Positions 43,206 to 51,887 of a DNA stretch of 64,000 bases are shown here, in pieces. Source of the DNA: JACPVF01 sp964502095 (GTDB lineage: Bacteria; Chloroflexota; Anaerolineae; Anaerolineales; Villigracilaceae); the NCBI GenBank assembly GCA_964502095.1, contig CAZCUF010000001.1, positions 186,001 through 250,000 of the forward strand. The letters are read 5' to 3'. The notes below the pieces were generated by a model, which saw nothing but the letters and a program-made list of their open reading frames with translations, ran no database searches and had not been told where the DNA came from. Numbering within the stretch: position 1 is the stretch's first letter; each line of letters opens with the position of its first letter. The translations under genes and the position numbers were made by a program.

Positions 43206-45020
43206 ATGAAAATTCGACGACTTGAAATCAAAAATTTTCGTGGCATTCATGAAATGACGTGGAAAATACGCGGAGATATGATTTGCCTGATTGGTCCAAA
43301 TGATTCCACAAAATCCACAATCTTGTGTGCTTTGGAATATCTTTTTTATCCCAATCAAAACCTGACCGTTAGCGATGTTGATTTCTACAATATGAAAGCA
43401 GACGTGCCTATTGAAATCAGCGCGATTGTTTCTGATTTGCCCAAAAAGTTAAATTCCCCCCAGTCTGAAGATAAGTTTGGTCTTCACATTGGTTTTTTCA
43501 ATCCGCAAAATGGCTTGCTTTCAAAGCAAAAGCAGGATGGTTTTGTTCCCGTGCTACAAATCAGGCTACAGATTGAGAAGGACTTGGAGGCAAAATGGTT
43601 TATAGATAGTCTACAAGATGATGGAAGAGACCCATTAACAATTTGGGGAGCGGATCGGCGCGCTTTGGGAATAGCACGTATAGGTCAGTATGTTGATTCT
43701 GATTTATCCTGGGCACGCGATTCAGCGCTTAGTCGACTCACACAAAAGGATGACTCATCTAAAATCTCATCTTTTCTAGCGGATACCGAACGTGCAATGC
43801 ACGACAACATTCAGCAAGAGAAATTGAGCATGTTAGATCAAACAATCAACGATGTTAAGAAACTCGCGACAGAGATTGGCGTCGAAGCCGACTTGCAAGC
43901 CAGAGTAAATCGTGGGCGTGTTAATGTGCGCCAAGGGGCAATAGGATTACATGATGGCAAGTTGCCGTTTACAATGCGCGGCTTAGGTAGCCGCAGATTG
44001 CTTACAATGGCAATTCATAAAAGTTCTGTCGCTAACGGTGCAGTGATTTTGATCGACGAGATTGAAAACAACCTAGAACCCTATCGTTTGCGGCATTTGA
44101 TTCGCCAAATTCGACCTGATAAGCCCGACGACAAACATCAAGTAATTTTCACGACACACTCTCCTGTTGCTGTGGTGGAATGCAAAGCAAATGAGTTGTA
44201 CGTGGTACGATCAAGCAATGGCGCTACAGATGTAAAAAGTGTAACAAAGACTTTTGAAGGCGAAAAGATACAAGAAGACATTCAAAAGATTGCCCGTTCG
44301 ATATCGGAGGCGTTCCTTTCACCACGCGTGATTATCTGCGAAGGAAAAACGGAAGCGGGCTTTTTAATTGCATTGGATGAAGATTACTGGACAGAGAAAC
44401 ATCAAGACCCAAATGCTGGTTTCACATACCAAACAATGGCTGAAGCTGGGGTAATGCCAGTGGAAAGCCCACAAGGAGGCGGTTCAGAGTCGCCTAATTA
44501 TGCTTGTGCAATGGCAAAGTTAGGCTATCGAGTTGCTTATTTTGGAGATTCCGATAGAGGGGATGAAACTAAACAAGATGAACAAATGATTCAATCAGGA
44601 GTTAACAAGATTTTTCGCTGGGAAGGTAATACTTCTATTGAAGAACGGCTTTGCCTAGACTTACCTTGGGAAGCCTTAAAAAAATTAATTGAATTGGCGG
44701 AAACGCATAATGGCGAAAAAGTATGGAATGAGGTACGCTGTGATATTAATGGAAAAGGATTCGCACTTTCAAACGAGGATGATTTGGATGTATTGCGTCA
44801 GAATATATCCGAGAAGCAATTGCGTGAGATTATCGGAATATTGGCAAAGGGTTATAAGGTCAAGAATGGCAATAAAGAGAAGAAAAGAGGAGAATGGTTC
44901 AAACGAAGGGATAAGAGCGAATACTTGGGCGGGTTAGTGGCAAAGTATTTAGACCAAATGCAAGATACAGCTACCTATCGCACACTCTCAGCATTGGAGC
45001 AGTGGGCTTATGAATGCTAA
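43206..45020 (+). CDS. GajA-like OLD-family ATPase/TOPRIM nuclease (Gabija-type)
   Basis: 604 residues. ABC-type ATPase domain beginning MKIRRLEIKNFRGI; Walker A reads GPNDSTKST (30-38), with Thr35 where Gly is canonical; Walker B VILIDEIENNL; TTHSPVAV. The C-terminal TOPRIM nuclease has VIICEGKTEAG (E379) and FGDSDRGD (D448, D450). Together with the overlapping UvrD-like gene this is the gene pair of Gabija, in which GajA nicks DNA when nucleotides are depleted. More AT-rich than the flanks (24 of 60 G+C in 43261-43320). Confidence 0.85.
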   Translation: MKIRRLEIKNFRGIHEMTWKIRGDMICLIGPNDSTKSTILCALEYLFYPNQNLTVSDVDFYNMKADVPIEISAIVSDLPKKLNSPQSEDKFGLHIGFFNPQNGLLSKQKQDGFVPVLQIRLQIEKDLEAKWFIDSLQDDGRDPLTIWGADRRALGIARIGQYVDSDLSWARDSALSRLTQKDDSSKISSFLADTERAMHDNIQQEKLSMLDQTINDVKKLATEIGVEADLQARVNRGRVNVRQGAIGLHDGKLPFTMRGLGSRRLLTMAIHKSSVANGAVILIDEIENNLEPYRLRHLIRQIRPDKPDDKHQVIFTTHSPVAVVECKANELYVVRSSNGATDVKSVTKTFEGEKIQEDIQKIARSISEAFLSPRVIICEGKTEAGFLIALDEDYWTEKHQDPNAGFTYQTMAEAGVMPVESPQGGGSESPNYACAMAKLGYRVAYFGDSDRGDETKQDEQMIQSGVNKIFRWEGNTSIEERLCLDLPWEALKKLIELAETHNGEKVWNEVRCDINGKGFALSNEDDLDVLRQNISEKQLREIIGILAKGYKVKNGNKEKKRGEWFKRRDKSEYLGGLVAKYLDQMQDTATYRTLSALEQWAYEC

Positions 45021-46446
45021 TGCTGCCAAATACGATGAAATAATTCAGGCACTAGTCACTGCCAGTAAGCCTGTATGCATTACGGCAGAAGCAGGATGCG
45101 GTAAAACAACAGCTATTGCCAGCGCAGTGAAACAGTGCGAAGGCAAACAACTTATCCTGACTCATACAAATGCTGGCGTCGCGGCTTTGCGGGCAAAATT
45201 GCGAAAAAAAGACGTTAGAGAGTCGCAATACCGTGTAGATACGATTGACGGTTGGATTTACAAATATGCAAGCGCTTTTCGGGAAATTTCAGGCTTGCCG
45301 CAAGCATATCCAAACGATTCAAATGGGTGGAATGCAGTCCGTGACGGCGCGAACAGATTGTTTGAGCAGGACTTTATTGGCGACATCCTACAATCTACTT
45401 ACACTGGTGTTTTTGTGGACGAATATCAGGATTGCAGTTTAAGGCAGCATGAAATCATTTTGAAACTTTGCCGCTATCTTCCCCCCGTCAGGGTTTTAGG
45501 CGATCCCCTGCAAGCAATTTTTTATTTTAATGACCCAGTTGACTGGGACAAGGATGTGTTGGCGCATTATCAACGGCTAATAGGTTTGAATTTCCCCCAT
45601 CGCTGGCATCAGCCAGAGACGAATTCAATGTTAGGAGATAGCATTTGCGATATCCGCCAGGAATTGGAAAAAGGCAATTCTGTGGACTTGCGAGATTATC
45701 CAGTAATCAAATGGTTAGAATGGTCGGAGCAACAAGAAGAATGTATTTGCTTATCTGCTGATAAAGAATACCCTAACGAGCAAGTGGTTGGAATTCATGC
45801 CAGTAAAAAGGATGACACAATACCAAATCAACAAGGTGGATTCCTTGACCATGAGACAGCAAAGCGTTTGAAAGGGAGATATAAATGCCTTGAGGAAATG
45901 ATATGCAAGGATCTAATGCAATGCTCGAAAAATATAGATAAACACCTTAAGCAAGGAAATTTTCGGGCTATATCCAATGAGATAAAAAATTTAATACTTC
46001 GTAGCTGCGGTAATAGAAATCCTTTCGGCGTTGAATCCTTTGGAAATGAATTTGCCCTTTTAGAAAGTGAACAAAACCTATTGCATGTTAACGATGTTTT
46101 GGACAGGGTTCTCAATAATCGCCTAATGGAGGTATATCGTCCCGAATTACTTGAGGAGATGAAACGAACAATAAAGGAATTTCATGCTAACGCGCATAAA
46201 TATTCGAATTTTGAAGATGCGGCTTGGGAGGCTAGAACTAGAACGCGTAAAAATGAGCGAAAAATTGACGAAAAAAAGGCGCGAATAATTTCACGCCTGT
46301 TATTGATTAAGGGGTTAGAACTTCACCATGCTATTGTTTTGAATGCGGATAAGTTGGAAAAGGCTTGTCAATTTTATGTGGCAATTACAAGAGGCTCAAA
46401 GAGTTTGACTGTCTTGTCCAAGAGTCCGATTTTTCATTGGCAATAA
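45010..46446 (+). CDS. GajB-like UvrD/PcrA helicase (Gabija-type)
   Basis: 478 residues, superfamily 1A helicase: Walker A ITAEAGCGKTTAI (K32), Walker B VFVDEYQDCS, DPLQAIF motif III, and a C-terminal KGLELHHAIVLNAD with YVAITRGSK. Length fits GajB (about 490). Overlaps gajA by 11 bp. GajB is thought to sense or remodel DNA ends and activate GajA. Convergent with the aldehyde dehydrogenase gene. Confidence 0.85.
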   Translation: MNANAAKYDEIIQALVTASKPVCITAEAGCGKTTAIASAVKQCEGKQLILTHTNAGVAALRAKLRKKDVRESQYRVDTIDGWIYKYASAFREISGLPQAYPNDSNGWNAVRDGANRLFEQDFIGDILQSTYTGVFVDEYQDCSLRQHEIILKLCRYLPPVRVLGDPLQAIFYFNDPVDWDKDVLAHYQRLIGLNFPHRWHQPETNSMLGDSICDIRQELEKGNSVDLRDYPVIKWLEWSEQQEECICLSADKEYPNEQVVGIHASKKDDTIPNQQGGFLDHETAKRLKGRYKCLEEMICKDLMQCSKNIDKHLKQGNFRAISNEIKNLILRSCGNRNPFGVESFGNEFALLESEQNLLHVNDVLDRVLNNRLMEVYRPELLEEMKRTIKEFHANAHKYSNFEDAAWEARTRTRKNERKIDEKKARIISRLLLIKGLELHHAIVLNADKLEKACQFYVAITRGSKSLTVLSKSPIFHWQ

Positions 46447-46495
46447 ATTGATTTGGATGAGTAATCTTTATCCAAAGACAGAGCAGTTAGGCGCC

Positions 46496-49003
46496 TCACT
46501 CTCCCGTCGGCACCCAGATATTCTTCACCTGCGTCGCCTCATGCAAGAACTCGTGACCTTCGCCCTGCTCGCGATCCATCCAATCGCGCGGCAAGCCGTA
46601 GCCGACCCAGGTCCGCTTCATGTTCGCGCCAGACTCGTACTCCACGTAGTAACTGCCTTCCGCCGAGCCGAAGTACCAGACCGCGTCCACGTCTTCGTGC
46701 TGGACGAGAGTCTTGGTCAGGTGGTCGCGGTCGCCTGTGATAATGTTGACCACGCCGCCAGGCACGTCGGACGTATCCAACACCTGATAAAAATCGGTCG
46801 CGCTCAACGGGAAGCGCTGGCTGGGAATCATCACGACCGTGTTGCCGCGCGCAATCGCAGGCGCCATCAGCGAGACGAATCCCAACAGCGGATACTCGTC
46901 GGGGCAGGCGATTCCGATCACGCCCACAGGCTCGTTGACCGCCACCGTGATTCCGCGCAATGTTGTTTCTTGGATATTGCCGCCGTATTTATCCGCCCAC
47001 GCCGCGTACGTGAACAGCCGTTCCACCGCCGCGTCCACTTCGGCTTGCGCCGACTTCTGCGTACGTCCCGCCATCTCGACGATTCGTTTGACAAACTCCG
47101 CGTTGCGCGCATCCAAATTCTCGGCGATGAAATATAAAATCTGCGAACGGTTGTATCCGTGCCGCATCGCCCAACCAGATTTCGCAACGATGACCGCGTG
47201 CGCGGCTTCGACTGCATTACGAATGTCTTTTCGATTTCCATCGCCGACCTGACCAACAACCCTTCCCTTCGCTCCCGCTGGTCGAGTAGGGGCGTTCTTC
47301 CCCGTATCGAGACCAAGAATGGTCGTTGTGTACGCGCCATCGGGACGAACCTGCTTGCCGCCAATGTACATCTTCGGGGTGCGGTCAACAGGGGGAAGCG
47401 AATGTCCGTTTGCCCGACCCGCTTCGGGCCGCGCGGGACGCGAGGGAACATGCTCGCCCCATTTGGTTGGTTGAATAGGCGTGTTCGTCGCCGTATCAAG
47501 GCCCAGCGTCGTCATATCGGGCAGTGGTCTCTCCATCCATTTCGGTCTCACATATTCGAACAAACCTTCGCGTCCGCCCTCGCGGCCGAATCCCGATTCG
47601 CGATAGCCGCCGAATCCGCCCGCGGCGTCGAACACGTTATGACAGTTGACCCACATCGCGCCCGCCTTGATCTTGCTGGCCGCGTCGAGCGCGAGATTGA
47701 TGTTGTCGCTCCACACGCTCCCGCCGAGTCCGTAACGCGTGTTGTTCGCCAGCGCAATCGCCTCCGCGGGTGTACGGAATGTTAAAGAAACCAGCACGGG
47801 GCCGAAGATCTCCTCCTGCACCGTTGACGCGGCAGGGTCGAGGTCCGTGATGAGCGTGGGCTTGTAGAAGAGTCCTTTCGTCGGCATGGGGATGTCGGGC
47901 TGGAACACGTTGCCGCCTTCCTTTTCGCCCATCTTCACCCAATGATCCACCGTGTCCCATTGACTCTTATCCACGATGGCGCCCATGTCAATGGCTTTGT
48001 CGAGCGCGTCGCCCACGCGCAGATGACCCATGCGCGTTTTCAATTTTTGGATGAAGCGCGGCGCGACGTTTTCCTGGACGATGAGACGGGAGCCCGCGCA
48101 ACAGACCTGACCCTGATTGAACCAGATCGCATCCACCACGCCCTCAACTGCCGCGTCCAAATCGGCATCTTCGAACACGACAACAGGACTCTTGCCCCCC
48201 AACTCCAGCGATAACTTTTTTCCCGACCCCGCGGTGAGATGACGCAACGTGCGCCCGATCTCGGTGGAACCCGTGAAGGCGATCTTGTCCACGTCGGGGT
48301 GCGTGACGATCATCTCGCCCGCCTTGCCACTGCCCGTGATGATGTTGACCACGCCTGGCGGAAGTCCTGCTTCGGCGACAACCTCTGCAAACAACAGCGC
48401 GCTCAGCCGCGTGTACGACGCGGGTTTAAGCACCACCGTGTTACCCATCGCGATGGCGGGCGCGATCTTCCATGCCAGCATCATCAACGGGAAGTTCCAC
48501 GGGATGATTTGTCCGATCACGCCGACGGGTTGGTAGTCGCGCAGTTCGGTTTCCATGAGTTGCGCCCAACCCGCGTAATAGTAAAAGTGACGCGCCAACA
48601 GCGGCACATCCACATCGCGCGACTCGCGAATCGGCTTGCCGTTGTCCATTGATTCCAATACCGCAAGCAGGCGATGATGCTTCTGGATGTTGCGCGCGAT
48701 GGCGTACATGTAACGGGCGCGGACAACGCCTGGAGTTTGACTCCACGAATCAAACGCAGTCCGCGCGGCGGCGATGGCGGCATCCACATCTTTCTTTTCC
48801 GCCTGCGCCGTCTCGGCGATCAACTCGCCCGTGGACGGGTTATACGACGAATAGTACTTCGCATTTTTCGGCGTCATCCATTCGTTATTGATGAACAGCC
48901 CGAACTTGCGTCCGTGATCGTCCAGCCAGGCATTCGCCGCGGCAGGAGACTCGGGCGCAGGTCCGTATTCCATAGTTTTGAAGAGGTCGAGCAGGGTAGA
49001 CAT
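46496..49003 (-). CDS. ALDH16-like double aldehyde dehydrogenase
   Basis: 835 residues with two ALDH domains. The first (about 30-490) is complete: PWNFPLMM, FTGSTEIGR, LELGGKSP with catalytic Glu, GQVCCAGSR with catalytic Cys, EEIFGPVL. The second (about 530-830) keeps the NAD-fold and GVIGIACPDEYPLLGF but has no active-site Cys (GSAEGSYYVEYESG), as in ALDH16 proteins. The linker, residues about 495-580, contains two palindrome-encoded copies of a GLDTxxNxP motif. With deoC just upstream it likely oxidises acetaldehyde from deoxyribose. Confidence 0.88.
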   Translation of the reverse strand: MSTLLDLFKTMEYGPAPESPAAANAWLDDHGRKFGLFINNEWMTPKNAKYYSSYNPSTGELIAETAQAEKKDVDAAIAAARTAFDSWSQTPGVVRARYMYAIARNIQKHHRLLAVLESMDNGKPIRESRDVDVPLLARHFYYYAGWAQLMETELRDYQPVGVIGQIIPWNFPLMMLAWKIAPAIAMGNTVVLKPASYTRLSALLFAEVVAEAGLPPGVVNIITGSGKAGEMIVTHPDVDKIAFTGSTEIGRTLRHLTAGSGKKLSLELGGKSPVVVFEDADLDAAVEGVVDAIWFNQGQVCCAGSRLIVQENVAPRFIQKLKTRMGHLRVGDALDKAIDMGAIVDKSQWDTVDHWVKMGEKEGGNVFQPDIPMPTKGLFYKPTLITDLDPAASTVQEEIFGPVLVSLTFRTPAEAIALANNTRYGLGGSVWSDNINLALDAASKIKAGAMWVNCHNVFDAAGGFGGYRESGFGREGGREGLFEYVRPKWMERPLPDMTTLGLDTATNTPIQPTKWGEHVPSRPARPEAGRANGHSLPPVDRTPKMYIGGKQVRPDGAYTTTILGLDTGKNAPTRPAGAKGRVVGQVGDGNRKDIRNAVEAAHAVIVAKSGWAMRHGYNRSQILYFIAENLDARNAEFVKRIVEMAGRTQKSAQAEVDAAVERLFTYAAWADKYGGNIQETTLRGITVAVNEPVGVIGIACPDEYPLLGFVSLMAPAIARGNTVVMIPSQRFPLSATDFYQVLDTSDVPGGVVNIITGDRDHLTKTLVQHEDVDAVWYFGSAEGSYYVEYESGANMKRTWVGYGLPRDWMDREQGEGHEFLHEATQVKNIWVPTGE
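47280..47314. repeat. REP-like palindrome in frame in the ALDH linker (copy 1)
   Basis: GGTCGAGTAGGGGCG ... CCCCGTATCGAGACC imperfect stem, the same type as the intergenic copies at 49018-49144. On the minus strand it codes for GLDTGKNAPTRP. Confidence 0.75.
47469..47503. repeat. REP-like palindrome in frame in the ALDH linker (copy 2, diverged)
   Basis: GGTTGAATAGGCG ... CGCCGTATCAAGGCC, diverged from copy 1; codes for GLDTATNTPIQP. The two encoded peptides are clearly related. Confidence 0.65.
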
Positions 49004-49017
49004 ATTATTTCCTATCT

Positions 49018-49066
49018 TGGTGGTCGAGTAGCCCGAATGCTTTTTGAGGGCGTATCGAGACCACCA
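49018..49066. repeat. REP-like palindrome A between deoC and ALDH
   Basis: TGGTGGTCGAGTAGCCC ... GGGCGTATCGAGACCACCA, an imperfect stem with a bulge. Confidence 0.75.
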
Positions 49067-49099
49067 GTAAGCATCAAACTATTGTTTTCCAGTAATCCG

Positions 49100-49144
49100 T
49101 TGGTTTCGATACGCCCCGCAAAGAACGCGGGGCTACTCAACCAA
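49100..49144. repeat. REP-like palindrome B, inverted relative to A
   Basis: TTGGTTTCGATACGCCCCGC ... GCGGGGCTACTCAACCAA. Opposite orientation to copy A 34 bp away, giving a BIME-like pair in the 148-bp gap of the deoC-ALDH unit. Confidence 0.75.
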
Positions 49145-49151
49145 CGAGGTT

Positions 49152-50111
49152 TCATCCCAGCGGCATGTGATGTTTCGCGGCATAGTGACCGGTGATGAAG
49201 TGATATAACTGCCGCTCCAGGTCCATCAGCAGGCTGGATGCGCCGAAGCGGAATTTATCCGGCATCAGCCACTCGTCGCCGAGTTCTTCCTTCATCAGCG
49301 ATTGCCACGCCATGGCCTGCTTGGCAGAACTGATTCCGCCTGCGGGTTTGAAGCCGATCTTGTAGCCGAAGCGATCCAAATACTCGCGGATGGCGCGCGT
49401 CATGACGAGACTCACTTCCAGCGTGGCATTGACCGATTCCTTGCCCGTCGAGGTTTTGATGAAATCCGAGCCCGCCATCATTGCCACGAGGCTGGCTTGA
49501 TAGACTTGCTTCAACGTCCCCAGATCGCCGGTCGCTAAAATCGTCTTCATGTGCGCGTCGCCGCAGGTTTCGCGGAACTGGCGGAGTTCATCGTAGAGGG
49601 AACGCCAGTCGCCTGTGAGAACATGGTCGCGGGCAATGACCACGTCAATTTCACGCGCGCCCGCTTCCACGGCTTGTTCGATCTCGCCGATGCGCTGTGG
49701 GAGCGGAGTTTGCCCCGCGGGGAAGCCTGTCGCGACGGAGGCGACAGGGATGTCACTACCGCGCAACGCCTCCACCGCGTCGCGGACTCGATTGGGATAG
49801 ACGCAGACCGCGGCAACGGTCACCTGCTCCCCGTCCAGGTTGAGGCGTTCGAGCATATCGGGACGAATCGGCTGTTTGGCTTTCAGGCACAGGCGGTGGA
49901 TCCGCCCGGGCGTGTCGTCGCCGCCGAGAGTAGTCAGGTCTATGCAGGTGACGGCGCGTAACAGCCAGGCGGCCTGCCAGTCCTTTTTGACCGTGCGGCG
50001 TTTCTGCAGGGTTTCGATGCGGCGTTCCACCGCGCTCTTGTTGACGTGCGCGCCCATTACCCAGTCGAGGTCGAGAGGCGTGCCGGGATTACGATTATTG
50101 TTCGAGGTCAT
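49152..50111 (-). CDS. deoC: Deoxyribose-phosphate aldolase
   Basis: 319 residues cleaving deoxyribose-5-phosphate to acetaldehyde and glyceraldehyde-3-phosphate. ATG 50111 has GGAG upstream. Schiff-base Lys in DFIKTSTGK; VIARDHVLTGDW and KPAGGISS are family motifs. Longer than E. coli DeoC (259) by an N-terminal extension of about 60 residues, as in the eukaryotic-like group. Same strand and metabolic logic as the ALDH downstream. Confidence 0.92.
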   Translation of the reverse strand: MTSNNNRNPGTPLDLDWVMGAHVNKSAVERRIETLQKRRTVKKDWQAAWLLRAVTCIDLTTLGGDDTPGRIHRLCLKAKQPIRPDMLERLNLDGEQVTVAAVCVYPNRVRDAVEALRGSDIPVASVATGFPAGQTPLPQRIGEIEQAVEAGAREIDVVIARDHVLTGDWRSLYDELRQFRETCGDAHMKTILATGDLGTLKQVYQASLVAMMAGSDFIKTSTGKESVNATLEVSLVMTRAIREYLDRFGYKIGFKPAGGISSAKQAMAWQSLMKEELGDEWLMPDKFRFGASSLLMDLERQLYHFITGHYAAKHHMPLG

Positions 50112-50231
50112 GAAAGCTCCAATTTCCAAATCTGACTTTATTATACAGCGAATGGACAAACTCATCTTTCAAGGCAATGTTCGGCGCGTTTTCGTATATA
50201 CTTAACCGAATTCTGATCTCACGAGGCGGTT

Positions 50232-51779
50232 ATGGAAGCAATGAGCGAAGAACAGTCGGCAAGTTTCAGGTTTCCGTTCGGGGAAGAATCCTGCGAACAT
50301 GAACTCAGCGTTCTCCAGGAAGGATATAAGAATTTCTATTACAGTCAGAGTCGTTTCAACGCCGAGGCATTGGAGAGGGATGTTTATCTCATCGTCGGCA
50401 GGCGTGGGTCGGGCAAGACCTCGCTCACAAAGTATTTCAACTTCCAGGACCGCATCAAAAACGCGCACAGTATAGACGTGGCAGAGCCCAGCGTTTATAG
50501 CGGCATCCTGCAGGGTATGGCGGATCAACCGACTCTTTCCGCCGACCTGGCCGTGATCGAAGTGGGCAAGGTTTGGGATTACCTGATCTGGTCGTTGATC
50601 TTCGACGAACTGCGCGATAAGGACCCCGCCATTAAAACCGCCAGCATTATGGTGCGCAAAGGCACGGCGTCGCATTTCGTCCACGATTTACTGAGAGGGC
50701 TGGTCGGAAAATACATTGACGACAGCGGCAGGGTGGCCGATGATATTTCCACCACAACCACCTCGCAAATTTTCACCGCCGCACAAGCCAAAGCATTGGA
50801 AGTGACGCGCAAAGAACCGGTGATCGTAGCCATCGACACCTTCGAACGATATGACCGGGAAAACACGGCCATGATGGTGGTGACCGCCGCGTTGATTCAG
50901 CGCGCCAACGAGTTCAATATCTCCTATGCTCATAAAGGCATTCACGTCAAAGCCTTCGTCTCCGCGGAGATCTTCCCGCACATCAAGGAAAGCATCATCA
51001 CGAACACCACCAAGTTCATCCGCAACCCGGTCTATTTGCGCTGGAAACCCAGAGACTTGATCCGCTTAATCATGTGGCGTTTTTACCGCTACACGGAAGA
51101 GAGCGGGTATCACTTCGTGACTACAGAGCCGAATTGGGACGACTTCAACGACATCCTCGAAAAGCTCTGGAATCCGTTTTTCGGGGAAACCATTGAGAAC
51201 CTGCGCGGCGGAATCGAACGCAGTTTTCCATACATTCTGCGCCATACGCAAATGAGACCGCGCCAGCTTGTCGTTCTCTGCAATCAAATCGCGCGCGCCG
51301 CCGAACGCAGTGGAAAATTTCCGCGCTTCAAAGATGTGGGCATCAGCAAGATCATTTCCGAATCGGAATACGACCTGGCGGACGAAGTTTTGAATTCTTA
51401 CGATCTGATCTACCCGCGCGTATCCGATATCATCACCGCGCTCACCAACGCGCCCATGTTCTTTCACGGAAATTATCTCGATCAGGTCGCCAAACGGACT
51501 TCCAGCGCCTGGCCGCAGGGCGCCTACTCCACCGCCGCGTTCCGCCGCGTAGTGGCAGAACTTGGCATTGTAGGCAAAGTGCGTTCCAAAAACGAAGAGA
51601 CCCGCATCATCGCCGCGGACTTCGAATATGCCATGCAGGACCGGCTCACGCTCACCAGCGACGACGATTGCGTGATCCATCCCATGTTCTATGCAAAATT
51701 GCAGGTCAGCAGGAACGGCTGGATCGTCTATCCGTTCCCCGATCACGAAGATTATCAACCCCTGCTCGAAAAACGATAG
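50232..51779 (+). CDS. Stand-alone P-loop ATPase, Sll1717-like
   Basis: 515 residues. Walker A VGRRGSGKTSLTK near residues 55-67, Walker B VIVAIDTFERYD; MRPRQLVVLCNQIA resembles the sensor/arginine region of STAND/KAP-type ATPases. The C-terminal 130 residues look like a winged helix plus a beta domain. GAGG precedes ATG 50232. Related ATPases occur alone in defence islands, but no partner gene is here; function unknown. Confidence 0.7.
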   Translation: MEAMSEEQSASFRFPFGEESCEHELSVLQEGYKNFYYSQSRFNAEALERDVYLIVGRRGSGKTSLTKYFNFQDRIKNAHSIDVAEPSVYSGILQGMADQPTLSADLAVIEVGKVWDYLIWSLIFDELRDKDPAIKTASIMVRKGTASHFVHDLLRGLVGKYIDDSGRVADDISTTTTSQIFTAAQAKALEVTRKEPVIVAIDTFERYDRENTAMMVVTAALIQRANEFNISYAHKGIHVKAFVSAEIFPHIKESIITNTTKFIRNPVYLRWKPRDLIRLIMWRFYRYTEESGYHFVTTEPNWDDFNDILEKLWNPFFGETIENLRGGIERSFPYILRHTQMRPRQLVVLCNQIARAAERSGKFPRFKDVGISKIISESEYDLADEVLNSYDLIYPRVSDIITALTNAPMFFHGNYLDQVAKRTSSAWPQGAYSTAAFRRVVAELGIVGKVRSKNEETRIIAADFEYAMQDRLTLTSDDDCVIHPMFYAKLQVSRNGWIVYPFPDHEDYQPLLEKR

Positions 51780-51814
51780 TTTTTTCATTCACGCCGTAAC
51801 CATAAAACGATCCG

Positions 51815-51836
51815 CCCTCCGCCATAACGCGGAGGG
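51815..51836 (+). terminator. Terminator after the P-loop ATPase
   Basis: 8-bp perfect stem CCCTCCGC / GCGGAGGG, 6-nt loop, followed by TTCTGCTT. Confidence 0.65.
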
Positions 51837-51887
51837 TTCTGCTTAAAACCCGGCATGTTATACTCGCCGATAATCAGTTCTCACGCC

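Noticed and set aside
46496..49003. Double aldehyde dehydrogenase as a misassembly or fusion artefact
   Set aside because: The architecture with a Cys-less second domain is that of ALDH16, and the frame is continuous.
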